Shown one piece after another: positions 22,704 to 30,512 of a stretch of DNA of 38,267 nt (the first letter of the stretch is position 1; every line of letters begins with the position of its first letter). The notes beneath the pieces are model-generated. The model was not told the origin of the DNA. It saw nothing but the letters and a program-made list of their open reading frames with translations, and searched no databases. The DNA is taken from positions 1-38,267 of the forward strand of contig DATCBU010000017.1 of the NCBI GenBank assembly GCA_036511675.1. The letters run 5' to 3'. The position numbers and the translations under genes were made by a program. Source of the stretch: Chersky-840 sp036511675. GTDB lineage: Bacteria; Actinomycetota; Acidimicrobiia; Acidimicrobiales; UBA8190.

Positions 22704-24671
22704 ATGACTTCTCTGTGGCCACGGATCGAGCCTCTCCTGGCCCAGGTCACCAAGCCCGCCCGGTACATCGGGGGTGAGCTCGGGGCGAGCCAGCCCGTGC
22801 ACGCGCCCGGACGAGTGGCCTGGTTGCTCCTCTACCCCGATACCTACGAGATCGGCCTCCCGAACCAGGGGCTCCAGATCCTGTACGAAATACTGAACGA
22901 GCGCCCCGACGCCGTGGCCGAGCGTGCCTACGCGCCGTGGACGGACATGGAAGCGGCCATGCGATCGGCGTCGGTCCCGCTGTTCTCGCTGGAGAGCAGC
23001 CTGTCGGCGGGAGAGTTCGACGTCCTGGCGTTCAACCTCTCGGCCGAGCTCACCTACACCAACGTCCTCAACATGGTCGACCTCGCCGGGGTGCCGGTGC
23101 GAGGTGCCGATCGTGACGCGTCGCACCCCCTGGTGGTGGCGGGCGGGCACTGCGCCTTCAACCCCGAACCCCTGGCCGACTTCGTCGATGCCTTCGTCCT
23201 CGGTGACGGCGAGGAGGCGGTGGGGGACCTGACCGAGGTGATCGGCTCGTGGCGGGCCACGGGTGGGGAGCGCCACGACCTGTTGCGCGCCCTGGCGTCG
23301 GTGCCGGGCTGCTACGTCCCGTCGTGCTACGAGCCCACCTACGCACACGGCCGCCTCACCGGGGTGACCCCTCGCGTGTCAGGTGTTCCCGAGCGCGTGG
23401 AGAAGCGGACGATCGCGGACCTGGGGGAGTGGCCCTACCCCAAGCAGCAGTTGGTGCCGTTGATCGAGGTCGTCCACGACCGCCTGAACGTCGAGGTGTT
23501 CCGGGGATGCACGCGGGGATGCCGCTTCTGTCAGGCCGGGATGATCACCCGGCCGGTACGCGAACGCCCCGCCGCCCAGGTGGACCAGATGGTCCGCGAC
23601 GGCCTCGATCGCACGGGCTACGACGAGGTCACGCTGACGTCACTGTCGAGCGCGGACTTCTCGGGCATCGGTGACGTCGTCTCCTCGGTCATCAACGACC
23701 CCGAGTGCTCGGGACAGGTGTCGGTGAGCCTGCCCAGCCTGCGGGTCGACGCCTTCACCGTGGGATTGGCGGCGGAGATCCAGAAGGTGCGACGCACGGG
23801 GCTCACCTTCGCGCCCGAAGGGGGCACCTGGCGCATGCGTCAGGTGATCAACAAGCTCATCAGCGAGGAGGATCTCTACGCGGCGGTCGATGCTGCGTTC
23901 TCCCAGGGCTGGCGGCGGGTCAAGCTGTACTTTCTGATCGGCCTGCCCACCGAGACCGATGACGACGTCTTGGGGATCACCCGGCTGGCCGGCGCCTGCG
24001 CGGAGATCGGTCGGCGCTACCACCACAACGTGACGGTCACCGCCTCGGTGGGTGGCTTCGTCCCCAAGGCGCACACGCCCTTCCAATGGTTCGGCCAGAA
24101 CACGATGGAGGAGCTCCGTCGCAAGGTGGGCCTGCTCAAAGAGGCGGCCCGGGGCACGCGTGGCCTGACGCTGCGGTGGCATGATCCCGAGGCCACGGCG
24201 GTGGAGGGCCTCGTGAGTCGGGGTGACCGCCGCATGGGCGCGGTCATCGAGCACGTGTGGCGCCAGGGTGGCACCTTCCAGGAGTGGTCCGAGCACTTCG
24301 ACCTCGCCTTGTGGAGGAGCGGGCTCGAGGCCGCGGGGCTCGATTTCGCCGACGGCGTGTATCGCCATCGCGACCAGCACGAGGTGCTGGCCTGGGACCA
24401 CGTCTCGGCCGGCCTGCATCGCGACTTCCTGTGGCAGGACTTCCAAGAGGCCCTGGCCGAGCACGGCCTCGAAGACTGCCGGTGGACCCCGTGCTACGAC
24501 TGCGGGGCATGTACCGGGCTCGGGGTCGAGCACATGGTGGCCTCTGCCGTGCCGCCCGCGGGCGGGAGCCAGGGCACCGGGCAGGACCTGGCCACCGGGG
24601 GTGCGGTGCCGGTGCGGTTCCTCGAGACTGCCGGGGTGAAGACGGGTTCGAGCGGGACGCGCGTCTCATGA
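22704..24671 (+). CDS. B12-binding-type radical SAM protein, TIGR03960 family
   Basis: The product has 655 residues. The N-terminal part (about 35-215) resembles the cobalamin-binding-like domain of this family (YPDTYEIGLPNQGLQILYEILN, VVAGGHCAFNPEPLADF). The radical SAM core has the 4Fe-4S motif C269-x3-C273-x2-C276 (GCTRGCRFCQAG). A C-terminal cysteine cluster (CRWTPCYDCGACTG) may hold another metal. The family almost always pairs with a DUF2344 protein (TIGR03936), and here the pair overlaps by ATGA. The reaction is not established to my knowledge. The neighbours are RNase E/G and ribosomal protein genes, which hints at an RNA- or ribosome-related modification; that part is inference. Confidence 0.93.
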   Translation: MTSLWPRIEPLLAQVTKPARYIGGELGASQPVHAPGRVAWLLLYPDTYEIGLPNQGLQILYEILNERPDAVAERAYAPWTDMEAAMRSASVPLFSLESSLSAGEFDVLAFNLSAELTYTNVLNMVDLAGVPVRGADRDASHPLVVAGGHCAFNPEPLADFVDAFVLGDGEEAVGDLTEVIGSWRATGGERHDLLRALASVPGCYVPSCYEPTYAHGRLTGVTPRVSGVPERVEKRTIADLGEWPYPKQQLVPLIEVVHDRLNVEVFRGCTRGCRFCQAGMITRPVRERPAAQVDQMVRDGLDRTGYDEVTLTSLSSADFSGIGDVVSSVINDPECSGQVSVSLPSLRVDAFTVGLAAEIQKVRRTGLTFAPEGGTWRMRQVINKLISEEDLYAAVDAAFSQGWRRVKLYFLIGLPTETDDDVLGITRLAGACAEIGRRYHHNVTVTASVGGFVPKAHTPFQWFGQNTMEELRRKVGLLKEAARGTRGLTLRWHDPEATAVEGLVSRGDRRMGAVIEHVWRQGGTFQEWSEHFDLALWRSGLEAAGLDFADGVYRHRDQHEVLAWDHVSAGLHRDFLWQDFQEALAEHGLEDCRWTPCYDCGACTGLGVEHMVASAVPPAGGSQGTGQDLATGGAVPVRFLETAGVKTGSSGTRVS

Positions 24672-25366
24672 GGATCCGCGCCCGCTACACCAAAGTCGGC
24701 AGGGTCCGGTGGACCAGCCATCGCGACGTGGCGCGGATGTGGGAGCGCGGCCTGCGGCGCGGTCGGGTCCCCGTCTCGTACACCGCCGGGTTCACACCTC
24801 GCCCCCAGCTGAGCTTCGGCCTCGCCCTGCCCACCGGGTGCGAGTCGATCGCCGAGTACCTCGACATCGCGCTGGACGAGCCGCTGTCCCCGGCCGACCT
24901 GGCCCGAGAGGTCGGCCCCATGCTGCCCGGTGGCGTCGACGTGGTCGCCGCCGGCGTCCTCGAGCTGGGGACCAATTCCCTCCAAGAAGACGTGTCCTCG
25001 TGTTTGTGGGAGATCCACGTGCCCGGTGTCGACCTCGAGGACCTCGACGCGGCTATCGAGCGGGTGCTCGTGGCCGACTCCCTCCCCATCACGCGCGAGC
25101 GCAAGGGACGTGACGTGGTCGACGACCTGCGTCCCTCGGTGCTGGCGTTGTCGAGTGCCGGATCCGACGTGGACGGCGCCCTGCTCCTGGCCGAGCTCGG
25201 CACGCGCCCGCGTGGAGTACGACCGTCCGAGCTCGCCCAGGCCATGGGTGTCGAGCTCGGGCTTGCCCGCAGAACCTGTCAATGGATCGAGCGCGACGGC
25301 TCCCGCTGGGAGCCTCTCATGGTGGACCCCGCGGGTACCGCCGTCATGTGGGAGCGCGCCTCGTGA
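24668..25366 (+). CDS. Radical SAM-linked DUF2344 (TIGR03936) protein
   Basis: The product has 232 residues from the ATG that overlaps the radical SAM stop. It starts MRIRARYTKVGRVRWTSHRDV and continues RGRVPVSYTAGFTPRPQLSFG, the conserved opening of TIGR03936 proteins. In some bacteria this domain is fused to the radical SAM protein, so the two act together. The middle (DVVDDLRPSVLAL) is also typical. It lies 24 bases ahead of the RNase E/G gene. The biochemical role is unknown. Confidence 0.93.
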   Translation: MRIRARYTKVGRVRWTSHRDVARMWERGLRRGRVPVSYTAGFTPRPQLSFGLALPTGCESIAEYLDIALDEPLSPADLAREVGPMLPGGVDVVAAGVLELGTNSLQEDVSSCLWEIHVPGVDLEDLDAAIERVLVADSLPITRERKGRDVVDDLRPSVLALSSAGSDVDGALLLAELGTRPRGVRPSELAQAMGVELGLARRTCQWIERDGSRWEPLMVDPAGTAVMWERAS

Positions 25367-25390
25367 GAAGTACGAGAAGGGATCGTCCCC

Positions 25391-27349
25391 ATGTCCGAAA
25401 CGAGCGCCGGGCAGCCCACGGCCGAGCCGAACGGCCCGCCGTCTGCACCCGCATCCTCCGACCCCGGGACGGCGAACGTCCTCGATGGGGTCGACCCCGC
25501 CCCGAGCGACACGGCGTCTTCTAGCGACACGGCGTCTTCTAGCGACACCCCGGCCTCCATCGACACGGCGGCTTCCAGCGACACGGCGGCGTCCAGTGAC
25601 ACGGCGTCGGCGGACGCACCTGCCGGCGCGGCGCGGCCGGGCCCGAACCCCCGTCGGCGTCGAAAGCGACCGAGCGGGACGCGTCCCGACGCGGCCGGGG
25701 ACTCTGACACCTCGTCGGAGTCACCGGGAGAGGACGAGACGCCGACGGTGGTTGCCGGCGGGACCGACCCCCCCGGTGGGTCACCCGAGAACGGCGCCAC
25801 GTCGCCCAAGGTCGGCGACCGCAGGCCGACGATGGAGCGCCCCCGGATCGGCGATACCCGCCCGGCCCGCCTGCCGGTGGCGCCGGTCGCCCCCGTGCCC
25901 GTGACCCCGGTCGCCACTCGGGCGGCCAAGCCGGTGGCGGCCCCGGTCGTCACCGCTCGGGCGCCGGCGACCGAGCCCGACGGGGACGAGGATGGCACCG
26001 AGACCGCCGAGACCGCCGAGTCCAAGGCGTCGGGGGGTCGGTCGCGGCGGCGCAGCGGCCGGGAGCGCCGGGGACGCCCGGTGGGGCGGTACCTCATGTG
26101 CGTCCACGTCCGCCCCCACGCCACCCAGATCGCCGTGCTCGAGGGGCGGACCCTGGTCGAGCACTACGTGTCGAGGGCGTCGGACGACGCCACCCAGATC
26201 GACGGGAACATCTACCGGGGCCGGGTCCAGAACGTCCTGCCGGGCATGGAGGCGGCGTTCATCGACATCGGCACCCCCAAGAATGCGGTGCTGTACCGGG
26301 GCGACGTCCGCTACGACGTGGAGGACGTCGAGACGGCCAAGAGCTCCTCGGCCCGCATCGAGGAGATGCTCCATCCCGGCCAGGTCATCTTGTGCCAGGT
26401 CACGAAGAACCCGATCGGGGCCAAAGGGGCGCGCCTCACCCAGGAGGTCTCGCTCCCCGGGCGATTCGTCGTCATGGTCCCCAACTCGACGGCCTTCGGG
26501 ATCTCCAAGCGCCTCGACGACAACGAGCGCAAGCGGTTGCGTCGGATCGTCGACGAGGTCCGTCCCGCCGGGCACGGCCTGATCGTGCGCACCGCGGCCG
26601 AGGGCGCCAGCCAGGACGAGCTGCGTCACGACGTCGAGCGCCTGGTGGCGCTGTGGGCGGCCATCGAAGCCGAAGCCAACCGGTCCAACGCACCGGGACT
26701 CCTCTACCGTGAGCCCGATCTTGCCGTGCGCATCGTGCGCGAGGAATTCAACCGCGAGTACCGCAATGTGGTGATCGACGACGAGAGCCTGTACGCGCAG
26801 GTGCGCGACTACATCTCACAGGTCAACCCCGAGCTCGTCGACCGGGTCGAGTACTACGACCCCGTCGTCGAGAACCTTCCCATCTTCGAGCGCTTCCACG
26901 TCCACGAGCAGCTGCACAAGGCTCTCGACCGCAAGGTCTGGCTGCCGTCGGGGGGGTCGCTCATCATCGAGCGCACCGAGGCCCTCACCGTCATCGACGT
27001 AAACACGGGCAAGAACGTGGGGAAGTCGAACCTCGAGGAGACTGTCTACCGCAACAACCTCGAGGCCGCCGAGGAGATCGCCCGGCAGCTGCGCCTGCGC
27101 GACATCGGTGGGATCATCGTCATCGACTTCATCGACATGGAGATCCGGGACAACCGGGACCGGGTGTCGGCCGCCCTGCGCTCTGCCCTGGCCCGGGACA
27201 AGACGAGGACCCAGATATTCGACATCTCCGAGCTGGGCCTGGTCGAGATGACCCGGAAGCGGGTCTCGGAGGGCTTGGTGGAGTCGCTCTCGACGGTCTG
27301 CACGGTGTGCGGCGGGCGCGGGATCGTGCTCGACGACTCCCTGCTGTAA
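25391..27349 (+). CDS. Ribonuclease E/G family endoribonuclease
   Basis: The product has 652 residues from an ATG with an AGAAGGGA site. Residues 1 to about 235 are disordered, rich in Ser, Asp, Pro and Arg, with SSDTA repeats at 39-74. An S1-like RNA-binding domain begins near 236 (YLMCVHVRPHATQIAVLEG). The catalytic DNase I-like region has D536 in VIDVNTGKN and D579 in VIDFIDM, matching the two magnesium-binding aspartates of E. coli RNase E (D303, D346). The Zn-link is C637-x2-C640 (CTVCGGRG). There is no long C-terminal scaffold, so this resembles actinobacterial RNase E/G with an N-terminal extension. It matures rRNA and degrades mRNA. Confidence 0.96.
   Translation: MSETSAGQPTAEPNGPPSAPASSDPGTANVLDGVDPAPSDTASSSDTASSSDTPASIDTAASSDTAASSDTASADAPAGAARPGPNPRRRRKRPSGTRPDAAGDSDTSSESPGEDETPTVVAGGTDPPGGSPENGATSPKVGDRRPTMERPRIGDTRPARLPVAPVAPVPVTPVATRAAKPVAAPVVTARAPATEPDGDEDGTETAETAESKASGGRSRRRSGRERRGRPVGRYLMCVHVRPHATQIAVLEGRTLVEHYVSRASDDATQIDGNIYRGRVQNVLPGMEAAFIDIGTPKNAVLYRGDVRYDVEDVETAKSSSARIEEMLHPGQVILCQVTKNPIGAKGARLTQEVSLPGRFVVMVPNSTAFGISKRLDDNERKRLRRIVDEVRPAGHGLIVRTAAEGASQDELRHDVERLVALWAAIEAEANRSNAPGLLYREPDLAVRIVREEFNREYRNVVIDDESLYAQVRDYISQVNPELVDRVEYYDPVVENLPIFERFHVHEQLHKALDRKVWLPSGGSLIIERTEALTVIDVNTGKNVGKSNLEETVYRNNLEAAEEIARQLRLRDIGGIIVIDFIDMEIRDNRDRVSAALRSALARDKTRTQIFDISELGLVEMTRKRVSEGLVESLSTVCTVCGGRGIVLDDSLL
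25505..25612 (+). repeat. Short degenerate tandem repeat coding SSDTA in the RNase E/G N-terminus
   Basis: The sequence GCGACACGGCGTCTTCTA is repeated exactly once in tandem and then degenerates over five further Ser-Asp/Ile-Asp-Thr-Ala units. All changes keep the reading frame, giving a low-complexity acidic linker at residues 39-74. Confidence 0.8.
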
Positions 27350-27352
27350 GAT
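27347..27352 (+). promoter_or_regulatory. -10-like hexamer TAAGAT before rplU
   Basis: TAAGAT overlaps the TAA stop of the RNase E/G gene and is 9 bases before the rplU ATG. CGCCGGGCT lies between, without a ribosome site. Overlap with a stop codon weakens the case. Confidence 0.4.
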
Positions 27353-27361
27353 CGCCGGGCT

Positions 27362-27682
27362 ATGTATGCGGTGATCCAGAGTGGAGGCAAGCAGGAGCGC
27401 GTGGCCGAAGGCCAGCAGCTGCGCGTGGAGCTCCTGGGCGTGCCCGAGGGCAGTGAGGTCGAACTGGCCCCGGTGCTCGTGGTGGATGACGACCGCGTGC
27501 TCGCCACGCCGGCCGAGTTGGCCGGGACGGTCGTGGCCGCCCGGGTCGTGGGCCAGGAGCTCGGACCCAAGATCCGGGGATTCACCTACCAGGCCAAGGC
27601 GCGACGCCGGCGTCGGTGGGGGCACCGCCAGCAGTACGACACCGTCGAGATCTTGTCGATCACGGTCCCCGCGGGCCGCTGA
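27362..27682 (+). CDS. rplU: 50S ribosomal protein L21
   Basis: The product has 106 residues, the normal size. MYAVIQSGGKQERVAEGQ at the N-terminus and the C-terminal YQAKARRRRRWGHRQQYDTVEI, a basic rRNA-binding stretch, identify L21. It begins 12 bases after the RNase E/G stop and is followed 25 bases later by rpmA. The L21-L27-Obg gene order is conserved across bacteria. Confidence 0.98.
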   Translation: MYAVIQSGGKQERVAEGQQLRVELLGVPEGSEVELAPVLVVDDDRVLATPAELAGTVVAARVVGQELGPKIRGFTYQAKARRRRRWGHRQQYDTVEILSITVPAGR

Positions 27683-27707
27683 CAACGACGCACAGGAGGC
27701 ACATCCC

Positions 27708-27962
27708 ATGTCGAAGACCAAAGGCGGCGGCTCCACCCGCAACGGCCGCGACTCGAAGTCCAAGCGTCTCGGAGTGAAGGTCTACGACGGGACGACCGTC
27801 CCCGCGGGAGCGATCATCCTTCGCCAGCGCGGCACGAAGTTCCACCCCGGCGAGAACGTGGGGCGTGGTGGCGACGACACGTTGTTCGCCACCGCCGAGG
27901 GCGTGGTGAGCTTCGGCACCCGCAAGGGCCGCCGCCAGGTGAGCGTCCGCGCCGAGTCCTGA
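27708..27962 (+). CDS. rpmA: 50S ribosomal protein L27
   Basis: The product has 84 residues from the ATG with a strong AGGAGG site about 10 bases before it. MSKTKGGGSTRNGRDSKSKRLG is the conserved flexible N-terminus that reaches the peptidyl transferase centre; VPAGAIILRQRGTKFHPGENVGRG follows. The Firmicutes-type cleaved N-terminal extension is absent. Confidence 0.98.
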   Translation: MSKTKGGGSTRNGRDSKSKRLGVKVYDGTTVPAGAIILRQRGTKFHPGENVGRGGDDTLFATAEGVVSFGTRKGRRQVSVRAES

Positions 27963-28012
27963 GCCGGAGTGGGCCGCGGCGCCCTCCTCGGGGAGCGAGC
28001 GCCGGTGCCTCG

Positions 28013-28018
28013 TAGGAT
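28013..28018 (+). promoter_or_regulatory. -10 hexamer TAGGAT, seven bases before the obg start
   Basis: TAGGAT followed by seven bases (CGGAGCT) and GTG is the textbook spacing for an actinobacterial leaderless promoter, with transcription beginning on the start codon. It does not overlap a stop codon. A CGGAG that could act as a weak ribosome site is too close to the GTG. Confidence 0.6.
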
Positions 28019-28025
28019 CGGAGCT

Positions 28026-29360
28026 GTGTCCGGGTTCGCCGACGAGGCCCAAGTCCATGTGAAGGCGGGCAACGGCGGCGCCGGTTCGGTGTCGTTTCGT
28101 CGTGAGGCCCACGTCTCGAAAGGCGGCCCCGACGGCGGCGACGGCGGCGACGGCGGCGACGTGTGGCTCGTGGCCACCACCAACCAGGCCTCGTTGCTCG
28201 GTTTCCGCGATCACCCCCATCGCCGCGCCACCGACGGCAAGCACGGACAGGGCAAGAAGCGCCACGGTCCCCGGGGCCATGCCCTCGAGGTCCCGGTCCC
28301 GGTGGGCACGATGGTGCGCGGTCCCGACGGTGCGATGCTCGCCGATCTGGCGACGACGGGGGACCGCTGGCTGGCGGCGGGCGGGGGGCGCGGCGGAAAG
28401 GGCAACGCCCGGTTCCTGAGCAACCGCCGGCGGGCCCCCGCCTTTGCCGAGCAAGGCGAGAAGGGCGAGGAGCGCTGGCTCGACCTCGAGCTCAAGCTGC
28501 TGGCCGACGTGGCGCTGGTCGGCCTGCCCAACTCCGGCAAGAGCACCCTGATCTCGCGCATCTCCGCCGCCCGGCCCAAGGTGGCCGCCTATCCGTTCAC
28601 CACCCTCGAGCCCCATCTGGGCGTGGTCCGGGTGGGTCGCCCCGGCGACGAGGCCGAGTTCGTGGTGGCCGATGTCCCGGGCCTGGTCGAGGGGGCGGCG
28701 GAAGGCCGGGGTCTCGGTCACCGGTTCCTGAGGCACGTCGAACGGGCCCGGGCCATCGTGGTGCTCCTCGACCTCGCCCCCGCCGACGGGATGGCGGTGT
28801 CGGAGCAGCAGCGCATCCTCCTGGCCGAGCTCGGCCGTTACCGACCGGAACTGCTCGAACGTCCCCGTATCGTCGTGGGCTCGAAGTCCGACGTCGCCCT
28901 CGAGCCTGTCGAGGACGGGCTCGCGCTCACCATCTCGGCCGTGACGGGAGCGGGGATCCCCGAGCTGCTCGTGCGGCTCGCCGCCATGGTGATCGAGGCC
29001 CGGGCCGAGGAGGCCATGCCGAACCGTTCCGTGGTGATCCACCGCCCGCTGTCGGAGGAGATCGAGGTGGTCCGTGCCGAGGACGGGTCCTTCGTCGTGC
29101 TCGGTCGTCCTGCGCTGCGCGCCGTGGCGTTGTCGGACCTCAACGACCACGATGCCGTGGACTACGTCCAGGGCCGGCTGCGCAAGCTCGGTGTCGAGCG
29201 CGCCCTGGTGCGCGCCGGGGTGCGCGACGGTGACGTCGTGCATCTGGGCGAGTTGAGCTTTACCTACCAGCGCGACGCCGGAATCGAATCGGCGGTGGCG
29301 GAGACGCCTCCCCCCGAGACCCGGCGCGGGGGCAGACGGGACCGGAGAGCCGAGAAGTGA
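28026..29360 (+). CDS. obgE: GTPase Obg/CgtA, ribosome assembly and stress
   Basis: The product has 444 residues from GTG 28026 (the frame is open further upstream but the conserved start VSGFADEAQVHVKAGNGGAG is here). The glycine-rich Obg fold covers 1-160. The GTPase domain has G1 GLPNSGKS (166-173), G3 DVPG (216-219) and G5 ISAVTG (303-308). The G4 motif reads SKSD (286-289) rather than the usual NKxD, which is unusual and might alter guanine binding. A C-terminal OCT-type domain (about 340-420) and a basic tail follow. The protein acts in late large-subunit assembly. The stop overlaps proB by GTGA. Confidence 0.97.
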   Translation: MSGFADEAQVHVKAGNGGAGSVSFRREAHVSKGGPDGGDGGDGGDVWLVATTNQASLLGFRDHPHRRATDGKHGQGKKRHGPRGHALEVPVPVGTMVRGPDGAMLADLATTGDRWLAAGGGRGGKGNARFLSNRRRAPAFAEQGEKGEERWLDLELKLLADVALVGLPNSGKSTLISRISAARPKVAAYPFTTLEPHLGVVRVGRPGDEAEFVVADVPGLVEGAAEGRGLGHRFLRHVERARAIVVLLDLAPADGMAVSEQQRILLAELGRYRPELLERPRIVVGSKSDVALEPVEDGLALTISAVTGAGIPELLVRLAAMVIEARAEEAMPNRSVVIHRPLSEEIEVVRAEDGSFVVLGRPALRAVALSDLNDHDAVDYVQGRLRKLGVERALVRAGVRDGDVVHLGELSFTYQRDAGIESAVAETPPPETRRGGRRDRRAEK

Positions 29361-30466
29361 CCGAGCTCGACACGGCCCGCACCGTCGTGGTCAAGATCGG
29401 CTCCTCGTCGATCACGAGCGCCGGGGGCGGGGTGGACCCGGTGTCGGTCGACAGGTTGTGCGCGCAGGTGGCCGAGATCGGGGAGCTCGGCCACAGTGTG
29501 GTGCTCGTGAGCTCGGGGGCGATCGCGGCGGGGTGGTCCGCCATGGGGGGCGGGCCCCGGCCCACCGACCTGGCCACGCTGCAAGCGGTCTCGGCGGTGG
29601 GACAGTCCAAGCTCATGCGCGTCTACGACGAGGCCTTCGCCGCCCGGGGGCTCACGGCTGGACAGGTCCTGCTCGCCCCGCTCGACTTCATCCACCGCCA
29701 GCAGTACCTCCATGCCCGCCAGACCCTGTCCCGGCTGCTCGAGTTGGGCGTCGTCCCCGTGGTCAACGAGAACGACGCCACCTCCGACGACGAGATCCGC
29801 TTCGGTGACAACGACCGCCTGGCCGCTCTCGTCGCCCACCTGGTCGCCGCCGACCTGCTGGTCCTGCTCACCGACACCGCCGGACTGTTGACCGCCGATC
29901 CCCGGACCACGGCCGAGGCGTCGCTCATCGAGGAGGTGGTCGAGGTCGACCACGAGCTCGAGGTCCTGGCGGGCGGACCGGGCAGCGCCGTGGGCAGTGG
30001 CGGGATGGCCTCGAAGCTGGCGGCGGCGAAGATCGCGGCCTGGTCGGGCGTCGAGACCGTCATCGCCGATGCCGGTCGGGCCGACGTGTTGCGCGGCGCC
30101 ATCGACGGGGAGCCCGGGGTGGGCACGTTCTTCCGGGCCCGGGCCCGGCGTCTGCCGGCCCGGAAGCTGTGGATCGCGTTCGCGGTGGTGGCGGCGGGGA
30201 CCCTGATCGTGGACGAGGGAGCGCGACGGGCACTGGTGGAACGTGAGGCGTCGTTGCTCCCCGCAGGGGTGGTGTCGGTGTCGGGCCGATTCGACGCCGA
30301 GGACGCCGTGGAGATCGCCGGGCCCGACGGGGTGGTCTTCGCCAAGGGACTTGCGCGTCACCCGGCCGAGCTCGTGGCGTCGTGGGCGGGGCGCCGCACC
30401 ACGGAGTTGCCCGAAGGAGCCGCGCCCGAGGTGGTCCATCGCGACGATCTCGTGGTGCTGGGCTGA
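29357..30466 (+). CDS. proB: Glutamate 5-kinase
   Basis: The product has 369 residues from the GTG overlapping the obg stop. The amino acid kinase domain starts VVVKIGSSSIT and contains LVSSGAIAAG, VPVVNENDAT, FGDNDRLAALVA and GTGGMxxK-like GSGGMASKLAAAK. A C-terminal PUA domain (about 275-360) is present, as in the long form of the enzyme. It makes gamma-glutamyl phosphate, the first step of proline synthesis, with the next step encoded by proA 46 bases downstream. Confidence 0.97.
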   Translation: MTELDTARTVVVKIGSSSITSAGGGVDPVSVDRLCAQVAEIGELGHSVVLVSSGAIAAGWSAMGGGPRPTDLATLQAVSAVGQSKLMRVYDEAFAARGLTAGQVLLAPLDFIHRQQYLHARQTLSRLLELGVVPVVNENDATSDDEIRFGDNDRLAALVAHLVAADLLVLLTDTAGLLTADPRTTAEASLIEEVVEVDHELEVLAGGPGSAVGSGGMASKLAAAKIAAWSGVETVIADAGRADVLRGAIDGEPGVGTFFRARARRLPARKLWIAFAVVAAGTLIVDEGARRALVEREASLLPAGVVSVSGRFDAEDAVEIAGPDGVVFAKGLARHPAELVASWAGRRTTELPEGAAPEVVHRDDLVVLG

Positions 30467-30501
30467 GGACGCCGCCGCCCGGACAGTGTTCGTGGCGGAG
30501 G

Positions 30502-30507
30502 TAGCCT
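30502..30507 (+). promoter_or_regulatory. -10-like hexamer TAGCCT before proA
   Basis: TAGCCT lies 5 bases before the ATG of proA in the 46-base proB-proA gap. GGAGG immediately precedes the hexamer, about 12 bases from the ATG, so conventional translation of a proB-proA message is equally possible. Confidence 0.4.
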
Positions 30508-30512
30508 GGGGC

